A stretch of 9,431 nucleotides of DNA from an uncultured Lewinella sp. (GTDB taxonomy: Bacteria; Bacteroidota; Bacteroidia; Chitinophagales; Saprospiraceae). The notes under the pieces are model-generated. The model ran no database searches, was not told the DNA's origin, and was given only the letters and a program-made list of their open reading frames with translations. Made by a program: the position numbers and the translations under genes. Shown here piece after piece: positions 1-5,988 of this stretch. The DNA lies in NCBI GenBank assembly GCA_938021455.1, contig CALIGP010000248.1, positions 1 through 9,431 of the forward strand, read 5' to 3'. Position 1 is the stretch's first letter; each line of letters starts with the position of its first letter.

Positions 1-1
1 T

Positions 2-112
2 ACTAACATCGTGGTGGATAATTACTTCTTTGGCGTATCCACCGTCGGGGAAGATGGGAATGAGAGCTATGTCGTATTCCCGAGTACGCTTATCCCCAGG
101 GGGACGAAGTAA
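2..112 (+). CDS. C-terminal end of a probable M28-family metallopeptidase (5' truncated)
   Basis: An open frame runs from the window edge to a TAA at 110-112 and gives 36 residues that include DNYFFGVSTVGEDGNES and end VVFPSTLIPRGTK. This aromatic 'DNYFFGV...DGNES...VFP' tail is what I recognise from the fibronectin-like C-terminus of secreted zinc aminopeptidases (M28 family) in Bacteroidota, where it follows the catalytic domain. The metal ligands lie outside the window, so the enzyme class rests on recall of the tail alone. A strong hairpin follows 13 bp after the stop, as expected for the end of a transcription unit. The frame has no start codon here because the gene is cut by the window edge. 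It could be another exported protein with an Fn3-like C-terminus. Confidence 0.62.
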   Translation, partial: TNIVVDNYFFGVSTVGEDGNESYVVFPSTLIPRGTK

Positions 113-125
113 CCAAGCTTCATAA

Positions 126-159
126 CAACGCCCCCGGTAAAAAATTACCGGGGGCGTTG
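126..159. terminator. Strong hairpin, probable bidirectional terminator
   Basis: Perfect 15-bp inverted repeat: CAACGCCCCCGGTAA at 126-140, AAAA loop at 141-144, and the exact complement at 145-159. It lies 13 bp beyond the TAA of the peptidase gene and about 80 bp beyond the stop of the convergent gene at 241. There is no real T-tract on either strand, so termination is inferred from stem strength and the convergent position. Confidence 0.7.
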
Positions 160-167
160 CCCTAAAA

Positions 168-232
168 GGCCGAAGGCCGTCTACAAGCCGCGAAGCGGCG
201 TCTACAGCGAGAAAGCGCGCAGCGCCTTTCGC
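168..232. repeat. String of small hairpins joined by GTCTACA linkers
   Basis: Three consecutive palindromes are separated by two copies of the same heptamer. GGCC-GAA-GGCC (168-178) is followed by GTCTACA (179-185), then GCCGC-GAA-GCGGC (187-199), then GTCTACA (200-206), then an imperfect stem GCGAGAAAGCGC / AGCGCCTTTCGC (207-232). The first two share a GAA loop but have unrelated stem sequences, so structure rather than sequence is repeated. It sits just downstream of the stop of the minus-strand gene at 241 and past the terminator at 126-159. The GTCTAC word also dominates the gap at 9085-9240. Confidence 0.6.
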
Positions 233-240
233 CGCTGCCG

Positions 241-1320
241 CTACTTCCCCATCACCCGATAGCTAGCCGCTTCCGCACCCGGAGGAATCACCTCCGCCGT
301 TTCTCCACGTAGTTGGTTGTAGAGTAGCATGCCGTTGTTATTATTCATCCGGTTGAGCCGGGCGTAGAAACGGCTGACGAAGCGCCACAGGATTTCCTGG
401 TCTACTTCATTCAGGTCAGAACTGTTAACGAGGCTGATGACGGCTTTGCGTTGCTCCCGGAAGGAGGTCGCAATGTCTCGCATAACCTTGTCTTCCTGAA
501 CGTAGCCGAGGTATACCCGTTCGTAGATGCTCCGCTGCCCAACTTCTGAGGTAGGAGTAGCGTAAGGAGCGCCTACCCAACCGGTGAAGTCAAAGTCATA
601 GCCAACGGGAATCAGTTTACCGTCTGCCATTTTTACGACCTTGAGGTTGCGAGCCAGGGGCAAGCTCCAGTCTCCATTCCCAACCAGGTACTGGAAGAGG
701 GCGTGGGTTGCCTCAGCGGTAGCATCAAAGGCCTCAGCGGGCTGGCCTAGCGCGTTTTCTAGTTCTTCACCACCCAGGCGGGCGGCCATCTCGTCGGTAT
801 CTTCGATCAGAAAGGCCGTTTCTGTTCGGTCAGGGAGATTACCATTGCTATCAACGTAGGTAATTTCCAGTAGCTGTACCCGGTAGCTATAAGGACTCAA
901 TAGCTGGTAGGCCCGGTAAGCGAGGTATTCCTTCATGATTAGATCGCCGGCAGACGGATCTTCATTACAGGGGGTCACGAGCTTGTACTTATCGTGGGGG
1001 GCAAGGCCGATGGCCTTTAGGGCCTTCTTACTGAAGTTGAGCTTCAGCGGCGCGTAGTCGCAGCGGTTACGGCGAAATTTACCACGAATGCTAACGTCCA
1101 GGCTCCAGCGTTGGGGCTGGCCGTTGATGTCGGTGAACTGCAAGATGGCTTCTTGCTTATTTGGGGTCTTCGCCAGCAGGCTGTCCATTGGCGCCTCCAG
1201 GCGGAGGGCAATGGCTTGCTGCTTTCCTTCTGTGTAAAGAAGGTCGAAAATCGAAGTCGCAGAAACCAGTATTGGTAGTGCGATCAGGACCAGCAAAGAG
1301 AAGAGTTGTTTACTATTCAT
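241..1320 (-). CDS. Secreted CotH-like hypothetical protein
   Basis: 359 aa, starting with an ATG at 1318-1320 and ending in TAG. Residues 1-22 form a signal peptide (Lys near the start, hydrophobic LFSLLVLIALPILVSA, then TS), so the protein is exported, and no lipobox Cys follows. The mature part has segments whose order recalls CotH spore-coat/kinase-like proteins: a basic SIRGKFRRNRC stretch followed by APLKLNFSKK, then LVTPCNED, then KEYLAYRAYQLL, then TAFLIEDTDEMAARLG, then FQYLVGNGDWSLPLARN and IPVGYDFDFTGWVGAPYA. In CotH-like folds the last two would be the catalytic-loop-like 'N-D' and 'D-F-D' areas. I do not recognise it at gene level, and kinase activity is not claimed. The start is favoured because the signal peptide begins at once. 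It is divergent from fadH, and an 18-bp repeated motif lies 25 bp before its start. Confidence 0.8.
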   Translation of the reverse strand: MNSKQLFSLLVLIALPILVSATSIFDLLYTEGKQQAIALRLEAPMDSLLAKTPNKQEAILQFTDINGQPQRWSLDVSIRGKFRRNRCDYAPLKLNFSKKALKAIGLAPHDKYKLVTPCNEDPSAGDLIMKEYLAYRAYQLLSPYSYRVQLLEITYVDSNGNLPDRTETAFLIEDTDEMAARLGGEELENALGQPAEAFDATAEATHALFQYLVGNGDWSLPLARNLKVVKMADGKLIPVGYDFDFTGWVGAPYATPTSEVGQRSIYERVYLGYVQEDKVMRDIATSFREQRKAVISLVNSSDLNEVDQEILWRFVSRFYARLNRMNNNNGMLLYNQLRGETAEVIPPGAEAASYRVMGK

Positions 1321-1344
1321 GCTCCGAGGAGTTTATGTTTTTTG

Positions 1345-1362
1345 GGCGCGAACGCAGGTGCA
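1345..1362 (-). repeat. 18-bp motif TGCACCTGCG-N3-GCGCC, copy 1
   Basis: Read on the minus strand this is TGCACCTGCGTTCGCGCC, preceded by CTT so that it reads CTTTGCACC. It lies 25 bp upstream of the start codon of the minus-strand CotH-like gene. TTTGCACC resembles the end of a Bacteroidota -7 element followed by the first transcribed bases, but the TA dinucleotide is absent (AAACTTTG). The same motif recurs at 2886-2903, 7156-7173 and 9167-9184. Confidence 0.6.
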
Positions 1363-1601
1363 AAGTTTTGTTTTTGAACACCTTTGTTTTGCCGCCGCAA
1401 AGATCTACTTTTAAGACATGAGTTAATAGCCTTTGTTCAGGGGTTAGTTGCTAGGTGCAACCGAATTAACATTGGATTTACGCAAAGTTCGTCCCGGCCT
1501 ACCAAATGAAAGTGCCTATGTTTGCTGACTTGCCGCATATATTACCGCAAGACTGATTTGTTAATCAAAATGGTTGTGCTGACAACACTTTTAGCAGAAT
1601 C

Positions 1602-1624
1602 AAGGAGCTGGAGCTTCTTTTTTT
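1602..1624 (+). terminator. Isolated terminator-like hairpin with T7 tract upstream of fadH
   Basis: Stem AAGGAGC (1602-1608) and GCTTCTT (1613-1619), including one G-T pair, closes a TGGA loop. The T-run 1618-1624 overlaps the end of the stem. No open reading frame precedes it on the plus strand for about 500 bp, so it either ends a small RNA or is an attenuator in a long fadH leader. Shape is the only evidence. Confidence 0.4.
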
Positions 1625-1757
1625 CGTGCTGGTAGGGAATGACAAAACTTTAACATTAGGGATAGGATGTTTTTTTCGCATCTCGCTATTTTTTTGCCTT
1701 TTGGACACTCGATCAAAGAAAGTTTGCGAAAATTCGCTAGTTCCGCCTTCCCTAAAC

Positions 1758-1765
1758 TAATTTTG
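1758..1765 (+). promoter_or_regulatory. Candidate -7 promoter element of fadH
   Basis: TAATTTTG matches the Bacteroidota -7 consensus TAnnTTTG exactly and ends 8 bp before the fadH ATG. A clear -33 TTTG at the usual spacing is missing; only a weak TTCG lies 21 bp upstream. If used, the message would begin almost at the start codon. Confidence 0.3.
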
Positions 1766-1773
1766 GCGGTACC

Positions 1774-3810
1774 ATGCAAAAAACCAACTACCCCCACCTC
1801 TTCGAACCGCTTGACCTTGGCTTCACTACGCTGAAGAACAGAGTGCTGATGGGCTCCATGCACACTATGTTAGAAGACATTGAAGGCGGCCACGAGCGAC
1901 TCGCGGTCTTTTATGCAGAACGTGCCCGCGGGCAGGTAGGTCTGATTGTTACGGGTGGGGTAGCTCCCAACAAGTCTGGCCTGGCGCTGCCCATCGGGCA
2001 TCCGCTGGACACCGAAGACGAAGTCTGGAAGCACCGCCACGTCACCGACGCTGTCCACGCCGAGGACGGTAAGATCTGCATGCAGATTCTCCACACCGGT
2101 CGCTACGGCTACTCTGAGCTCAACGTCTCGGCCAGCGACACCAAAGCGCCGATCTCTCCCTTCCCGGCTCGTGGTCTTACGGGCGAAGAAGTAGAGCAAA
2201 CCATTAAGGACTACATTAACTGTGCCCTGCTGGCGCAGCAGGCCAACTATGACGGGGTGGAGATCATGGGCTCCGAAGGCTACCTCATTAACCAGTTCAT
2301 TGTCTCCAAGATTAATCGTCGGGACGACGAGTGGGGTGGGGACTACGAAAACCGGATTAAGTTTCCGCTGGAGATCGTCCGCCGCACCCGTGAGGCCGTT
2401 GGCCCGAACTTCATCATCATCTATCGTCTCTCGATGCTGGACCTGGTAGAAGGCGGCAGCACCTGGGAGGAGGTCGTCCACCTGGCCAAAGAAATTGAAA
2501 AAGCGGGAGCGACCATCATCAATACGGGAATCGGCTGGCACGAATCCCGTGTACCGACCATCGGTACGATTGTGCCACGGGGAGGCTTTGCCTGGGTAAC
2601 GAAACGGATGATGGGAGAAATTAACATCCCTCTCATTGCGACGAACCGGATCAACAGCCCGGAAATGGCGGAATCGGTACTGGCGGATGGATGCGCGCAC
2701 ATGGTGAGTATGGCTCGTCCTTTCCTGGCGGATGCCAACCTGGTGCGTAAGGCAATGGATGGCCTCCCGCAGGAGATCAACACCTGTATCGCCTGCAATC
2801 AGGCTTGCCTTGATCATACCTTCACCCTGCAGGTGAGCAGCTGTATTGTCAATCCGAGAGCTTGCCATGAGACGGAGATCAACTATGCACCTGCGTCCGC
2901 GCCCAAAAAGATTGCCGTTATTGGTGGCGGCCCCGCTGGCCTTGCCGCTGCTGCCGTTGCTGCCGAACGTGGGCATGACGTAACACTCTACGAAGCCAGT
3001 CATCAATTGGGGGGGCAGTTTAACTTGGCTACCGTCATCCCCGGAAAAGAAGAATACCAGCAAACGATCCGCTACTACTCCGTCATGCTGGAGAAACATA
3101 ATGTGACAGTCTTGCTGAACACCAAAGCTACCTCTGAAGGGCTTGCCTCCGGCGGCTATGACGACATCGTGATTGCTACCGGCGTCACGCCCCGTCGTCT
3201 CAACTTTCCGGGCATCGATCACGCCAAGGTGCTTGACTACGCTGAAGTACTCTCCGCCAAGAAAGAAGTCGGCAAATCAGTCGCCATCATCGGCGCCGGT
3301 GGCATTGGCTTCGACGTAGCCGAGTATCTCAGCCACGATTTCGATCACCCCAGCGTAAGCCTCAACGTAGAAGACTACATGAAGGAATGGGGCGTAGACA
3401 TGAACTACGCTCGCGGCGGTTCACTTGCTGAATCCCCTAAGCCTTTGCCCAGCCCCCGGGAAGTCTTCCTGCTCAAGCGCTCTAAAGGGAAGCACGGCAA
3501 GAACCTCGGTAAAACTACTGGCTGGATTCACCGCAGCAGCCTGGCCATGAAGCAGGTAAATATGCTGGCCGAGTGTACTTACGAGCGGGTGGACGATGAA
3601 GGTCTCCACATCACGGTTGCTGGTGAAGCCCGGACTCTAGCCGTTGATAACATCGTGATCTGTGCCGGACAGGTGCCACTCAATACACTGGCAGAAAATT
3701 TGACGGCTGCCGGCCAGTCTGTCCACCTCATCGGCGGGGCGAAAAATGCTAAAGAACTGGACGCGAAGCGGGCGATTAAGGAGGCTTGTTTGTTGGTGGC
3801 GGAATTGTAG
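1774..3810 (+). CDS. fadH: 2,4-dienoyl-CoA reductase [NADPH], FadH
   Basis: 678 aa (E. coli FadH is about 672). The enzyme reduces 2,4-dienoyl-CoA with NADPH, letting beta-oxidation handle polyunsaturated fatty acids with double bonds at even carbons; it is cytosolic and carries FMN, FAD and one 4Fe-4S cluster. An N-terminal Old-Yellow-Enzyme-type TIM barrel (about 1-330) begins HLFEPLDLGFTTLKNRVLMG, almost as in E. coli. The catalytic pair is present: Tyr170 in GSEGYLIN and His256 in GIGWHESR. Cluster ligands are Cys338, Cys341, Cys345 and Cys357 (CxxCxxxC-x11-C). Two dinucleotide folds follow: IGGGPAG (383-389) and IGAGGIG (506-512), and the end AVDNIVICAGQ...VHLIGGA is conserved. The first ATG matches the family start. 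The linker between the cluster and the first Rossmann fold contains the window's 18-bp repeat motif. No partner beta-oxidation genes are adjacent. Confidence 0.96.
   Translation: MQKTNYPHLFEPLDLGFTTLKNRVLMGSMHTMLEDIEGGHERLAVFYAERARGQVGLIVTGGVAPNKSGLALPIGHPLDTEDEVWKHRHVTDAVHAEDGKICMQILHTGRYGYSELNVSASDTKAPISPFPARGLTGEEVEQTIKDYINCALLAQQANYDGVEIMGSEGYLINQFIVSKINRRDDEWGGDYENRIKFPLEIVRRTREAVGPNFIIIYRLSMLDLVEGGSTWEEVVHLAKEIEKAGATIINTGIGWHESRVPTIGTIVPRGGFAWVTKRMMGEINIPLIATNRINSPEMAESVLADGCAHMVSMARPFLADANLVRKAMDGLPQEINTCIACNQACLDHTFTLQVSSCIVNPRACHETEINYAPASAPKKIAVIGGGPAGLAAAAVAAERGHDVTLYEASHQLGGQFNLATVIPGKEEYQQTIRYYSVMLEKHNVTVLLNTKATSEGLASGGYDDIVIATGVTPRRLNFPGIDHAKVLDYAEVLSAKKEVGKSVAIIGAGGIGFDVAEYLSHDFDHPSVSLNVEDYMKEWGVDMNYARGGSLAESPKPLPSPREVFLLKRSKGKHGKNLGKTTGWIHRSSLAMKQVNMLAECTYERVDDEGLHITVAGEARTLAVDNIVICAGQVPLNTLAENLTAAGQSVHLIGGAKNAKELDAKRAIKEACLLVAEL
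2886..2903 (+). repeat. 18-bp motif TGCACCTGCG-N3-GCGCC, copy inside fadH
   Basis: TGCACCTGCGTCCGCGCC, identical over the fixed positions to the three intergenic copies and fully identical, including the N3, to the one at 9167-9184. It lies in codons for the Ala/Pro-rich linker APASAP (residues 373-378) just before the first Rossmann fold, a segment that tolerates variation in this family. Confidence 0.5.
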
Positions 3811-3831
3811 AGGAGGTGGGCAACGCTTCTG

Positions 3832-3845
3832 GCGAGGCACTCCAT
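3832..3845 (+). repeat. Fragment of the ~76-bp structured repeat
   Basis: GCGAGGCACTCCAT is identical to the first 14 bases of the full copy at 4056. It stands 12 bp upstream of the full copy at 3857 and 21 bp past the fadH stop codon. It may be a truncated copy or a duplicated end. Confidence 0.5.
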
Positions 3846-3856
3846 TCTCCTTCTAT

Positions 3857-3931
3857 GCGAGGCACTCTATCGCTGGCTTCGCCGCTCTTGCGTACCTCGC
3901 TAAGAGGCTGGCCCGCCCCTATCGGGACTAG
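3857..3931 (+). repeat. ~76-bp structured repeat, copy 1
   Basis: Begins GCGAGGCACT and ends GGGACTAG. The first 49 bp match copy 2 (4056-4104) at 47 positions. The outer arms GCGAGGCAC (3857-3865) and GTACCTCGC (3892-3900) pair apart from one position. A GGC-TTC-GCC mini-hairpin lies inside, and a second hairpin closes the element: G-CCCC (3915-3919) with GGGAC (3924-3928), loop TATC, four pairs and one C-A mismatch. Confidence 0.8.
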
Positions 3932-3932
3932 A

Positions 3933-4001
3933 GACAGGCGTTTGGATAGAGATTGATTTTTCTATTGAAAACGGTCCCTGCTTTTGGGCCAATCGCCTGT
4001 C
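3933..4001. repeat. Inverted repeat between repeat copies 1 and 2
   Basis: GACAGGCGTTTGG (3933-3945) pairs with CCAATCGCCTGTC (3989-4001), 12 of 13 positions. The 43-nt loop itself contains a small ATAGA/TCTAT stem. It starts two bases after repeat copy 1, so it may belong to a larger folded unit. Confidence 0.5.
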
Positions 4002-4055
4002 GCTTTGCCATGCGGTAGCCAAATCCGAAATCGAGAATTTCTTTCCCACGCGAGA

Positions 4056-4131
4056 GCGAGGCACTCCATCGCTGGCTTCGCCGCTCTTTCGTACCTCGCT
4101 AAGACGGCCAACCCGTGCCTTCCGGCACTAG
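4056..4131 (+). repeat. ~76-bp structured repeat, copy 2
   Basis: Direct copy lying 199 bp from copy 1. The outer stem AGCGAGG/CCTCGCT (4055-4061 with 4094-4100) is intact. The 3' hairpin is GTGCC (4115-4119), loop TTCC, GGCAC (4124-4128), followed by TAG. A T6 run at 4144-4149 comes 15 bp later, so this copy could double as a terminator for fadH, though the run is too far from the stem for a standard one. Confidence 0.82.
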
Positions 4132-4209
4132 GCACTTTCGGCGTTTTTTGTCTGTTTATTGACTCCAAGTCTCTGCTTGATGGTCAAGATTTGGTGCTGG
4201 TTACGTATT

Positions 4210-4285
4210 CTAGTCCTGCTAAGGACGGGTCTGAAGGCTTAGCGACGGTACGGAGTTTCGGCGAAGCCGGAATGTAGTGCCTCGC
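4210..4285 (-). repeat. ~76-bp structured repeat, copy 3 (inverted, diverged)
   Basis: On the minus strand this reads GCGAGGCACTACATTC, then the shared GGCTTCGCCG core, then GTACC, TCGCTAAG and ACCCG, and ends in a hairpin and CTAG, colinear with copies 1 and 2 over the full length with many substitutions and one extra base. Its 3' hairpin is GTCCT (element orientation) with AGGAC, loop TAGC, so the stem is kept by paired changes relative to copy 2. Copies 2 and 3 face each other across 78 bp. Confidence 0.7.
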
Positions 4286-4407
4286 GCGCGGATTTCTCAG
4301 GCCTAGTTACCTCTCTTATCAGTGCGTTTTCGATGATTCTTCTCTCGTTTTAATTCAATTGTTACAAACCACCAATCCGTTCTCTATCGTATCTGTGGCG
4401 TAGACCG

Positions 4408-4416
4408 TACTTTTGC
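4408..4416 (+). promoter_or_regulatory. Candidate -7 promoter element for porV
   Basis: TACTTTTGC fits TAnnTTTGC exactly. It lies 160 bp upstream of the porV ATG, implying a long leader. I see no TTTG at the usual -33 distance, so this is a half-match only. Confidence 0.3.
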
Positions 4417-4576
4417 GGTCGCTATTTCATCCCCCGAAAAATAAGCGGAAGGCAGAAACCGTTAAAAAAGCCTTAACACACACATTGCCGTTCCAATTTG
4501 GCGATTTATGTTCAGGCACCCGTAATTAACCCTCCTCTGGTGGTGCATCACTTTTTCGGAATATTACAATAGAAAA

Positions 4577-5776
4577 ATGCAAAGAATCTTACGCAACTTC
4601 CTGAGCCTAGTGGCTCTCAGCTTATTTACCCTATCTCTTGGCGCTCAAAATGCCTGTGTACTTGATGAAAACGGCCGTGCCGTCCAGCCCGGTACGGGCG
4701 GTGACTGTATCAACACCGTAGTTTCTGCGGTTCCATTTTTGCGGATCAACCCCGACGCCCGTGGTGGTGCTATGGGAGACGCTGGCGTCGCACTCTCAGG
4801 AGACGCTAACTCCATGCACTACAACGCCAGCCGGCTGGCCTTTGCCCAGGAGGATTTATCCCTGGGAGCTACTTACACGCCCTGGTTGCAGGCCCTTGGC
4901 CTGAACGATGTTTACCTCGCTTACCTGGGCGGCTACAAGAAATTGAGCGATCAGGAAGCCATTGGTGCTTCTCTACGCTACTTCAGTTTGGGCGACATCC
5001 AATATACGGACGTTAACGGCCAGAGCACGGGTACAGGTAAACCAAATGAGTTCGAATTTGCGCTTGCCTACACGCGTAAGCTCAGTGAGCGCTTTAGCGC
5101 TAGTTTGACGGGTAAGTACATTAACTCTAACCTGGCCGCTGGCCAGGAGGTGAGCGGTGTAGTACTTGAAGCAGGCCAGGCTTTCGCCGCTGATCTCGGT
5201 TTTACTTACCGGAATGACGATACGAAGAACGATAATGCCTTCGCCGTCGGCGCAGCCATTTCTAATATCGGCTCAAAAATCACCTACACGCAGGATACGG
5301 TACGTGATTTCTTGCCCGCTAACCTGGCCATCGGTGCTGCTTACACTTTCCGCTTCGATGAGTACAATGAGCTGACCATTACAGCAGAGACGAACAAATT
5401 ACTAGTACCAACACCCTGTGATGGTACGGATGTGAACTGTGATCAGGACATGATTGACGACCAGAGCCCGATTGCTGCCATCTTCTCTAGCTTGGGCGAT
5501 GCGCCGCAAGGCTTCGGAGAAGAGCTTCGGGAATTCACCTGGAGCGTAGGTGCGGAGTACTGGTATGACCAGCAGTTCGCCGTACGTGCCGGTTACTTCC
5601 GCGAAGATCCTACTAAGGGGGGGCGTCAGTACCTGACTGCCGGTCTGGGCTTAAAGTATAACATCTTTGGCCTCAATTTTAGCTACCTGGTGCCCACCAG
5701 TCAGCAGCGAAACCCGCTGGATAATACCCTGCGCTTCAGCCTGCTCTTTGATTTTGGCGCTCAGGCAAGCCGGTAA
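4577..5776 (+). CDS. porV: Type IX secretion outer-membrane protein PorV (LptO)
   Basis: 399 aa, close to the ~390 aa of Porphyromonas PorV. PorV is a FadL-like outer-membrane barrel that receives type IX cargo from the translocon and delivers it to the PorU attachment complex. The sequence has a signal peptide (ILRNFLSLVALSLFTLSLGAQ, residues 4-24) and the family hallmark VPFLRINPDARGGAMGDAGV, followed by a DANSMHYNASRLAF segment. The remainder is alternating aromatic/small beta strands (GASLRYFSLGDIQY, SASLTGKYINSNL, LTITAETNKLL) and ends LRFSLLFDFGAQASR. An acidic loop near residues 280-310 (CDGTDVNCDQDMIDDQ) could bind calcium; that is inference. The usual neighbour porU is not immediately upstream here: fadH and a 766-bp repeat region come first. 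A clear terminator follows, so the gene looks monocistronic. Confidence 0.94.
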   Translation: MQRILRNFLSLVALSLFTLSLGAQNACVLDENGRAVQPGTGGDCINTVVSAVPFLRINPDARGGAMGDAGVALSGDANSMHYNASRLAFAQEDLSLGATYTPWLQALGLNDVYLAYLGGYKKLSDQEAIGASLRYFSLGDIQYTDVNGQSTGTGKPNEFEFALAYTRKLSERFSASLTGKYINSNLAAGQEVSGVVLEAGQAFAADLGFTYRNDDTKNDNAFAVGAAISNIGSKITYTQDTVRDFLPANLAIGAAYTFRFDEYNELTITAETNKLLVPTPCDGTDVNCDQDMIDDQSPIAAIFSSLGDAPQGFGEELREFTWSVGAEYWYDQQFAVRAGYFREDPTKGGRQYLTAGLGLKYNIFGLNFSYLVPTSQQRNPLDNTLRFSLLFDFGAQASR

Positions 5777-5920
5777 ATTGAAAATATTGGACGAGTGTTA
5801 AAGTCGGGGAAAAGATGAAAAACTCACTTCTCCTGACAATTTTAACAGTCCGTCACCCGTATATTGCATATATCCGGTTGCACCCGGAGAAAGAATTTTT
5901 ATAACTGGGGTTTAGTTCAG

Positions 5921-5957
5921 GAAAGGTGTGGCACTTGTGCCATGCCTTTCTCTTTTT
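5921..5957 (+). terminator. Intrinsic terminator after porV
   Basis: GAAAGGTGTGGCA (5921-5933), loop CTTG, TGCCATGCCTTTC (5938-5950): a 13-bp stem with two G-T pairs, followed by T CTTTTTT. It is the best terminator in the window and closes the porV unit 145 bp after its stop. It also rules out the GTG at 5926 as a start for the next gene, because that codon lies inside the stem. Confidence 0.85.
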
Positions 5958-5975
5958 TATTAAATGTATTCGGTT

Positions 5976-5983
5976 TACCTTTC
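5976..5983 (+). promoter_or_regulatory. Candidate -7 element just before the DUF1015 gene
   Basis: TACCTTTC differs from TAnnTTTG only at the last base and ends 5 bp before the ATG at 5989. It comes 19 bp after the T-run of the porV terminator, so a fresh promoter is needed in this short space. No -33 box is visible. Confidence 0.3.
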
Positions 5984-5988
5984 CGGCA

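Larger units (their letters stand above)
1321..1773. other. Divergent intergenic region between the CotH-like gene and fadH
   Basis: 453 bp without a convincing gene. It contains one copy of the 18-bp motif (1345-1362), a TAnnTTTGC match at 1517-1525, a run of small hairpins ending in a terminator-like stem with a T7 tract (1602-1624), several further T-runs (1670s-1690s), and a -7-like element directly before fadH (1758-1765). Short open frames here look like chance. Confidence 0.6.
3811..4576. other. 766-bp gene-free region carrying a structured repeat family
   Basis: No convincing gene. Open frames across it (for example 3984-4277) share the peptide RHSIAGFAAL only because they run through copies of the same DNA repeat. 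The left part (3832-4285) holds one 14-bp fragment and three full copies of a ~76-bp element. The right part (4286-4576) has a TAnnTTTGC promoter element (4408-4416) and a small GTTAA/TTAAC hairpin (4461-4477), and otherwise nothing I can name. Confidence 0.65.

Noticed and set aside
1621..1700. T-runs near 1670-1695 as further terminators
   Set aside because: No adequate stem precedes them; GATG/CATC around 1667-1683 is only four pairs.
1870..3222. 450-aa open frame on the minus strand inside fadH
   Set aside because: It is a shadow of fadH: no recognisable domain, composition typical of an antisense frame, while the plus frame is fully conserved over 678 aa.
3984..4277. 97-aa plus-strand frame, and neighbours at 3746-3931 and 3962-4168
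   Set aside because: They run through the ~76-bp repeat copies; the shared peptide RHSIAGFAAL comes from DNA repetition, not from a gene family, and no protein-like features are present.
3832..4285. CRISPR array
   Set aside because: Only three diverged long copies with unequal spacing and one inverted; no short regular repeat with unique spacers and no cas gene.
5926..5988. GTG at 5926 as the start of the DUF1015 gene
   Set aside because: It lies in the left arm of the porV terminator hairpin, and the extra 21 residues would be encoded by the stem and T-tract.
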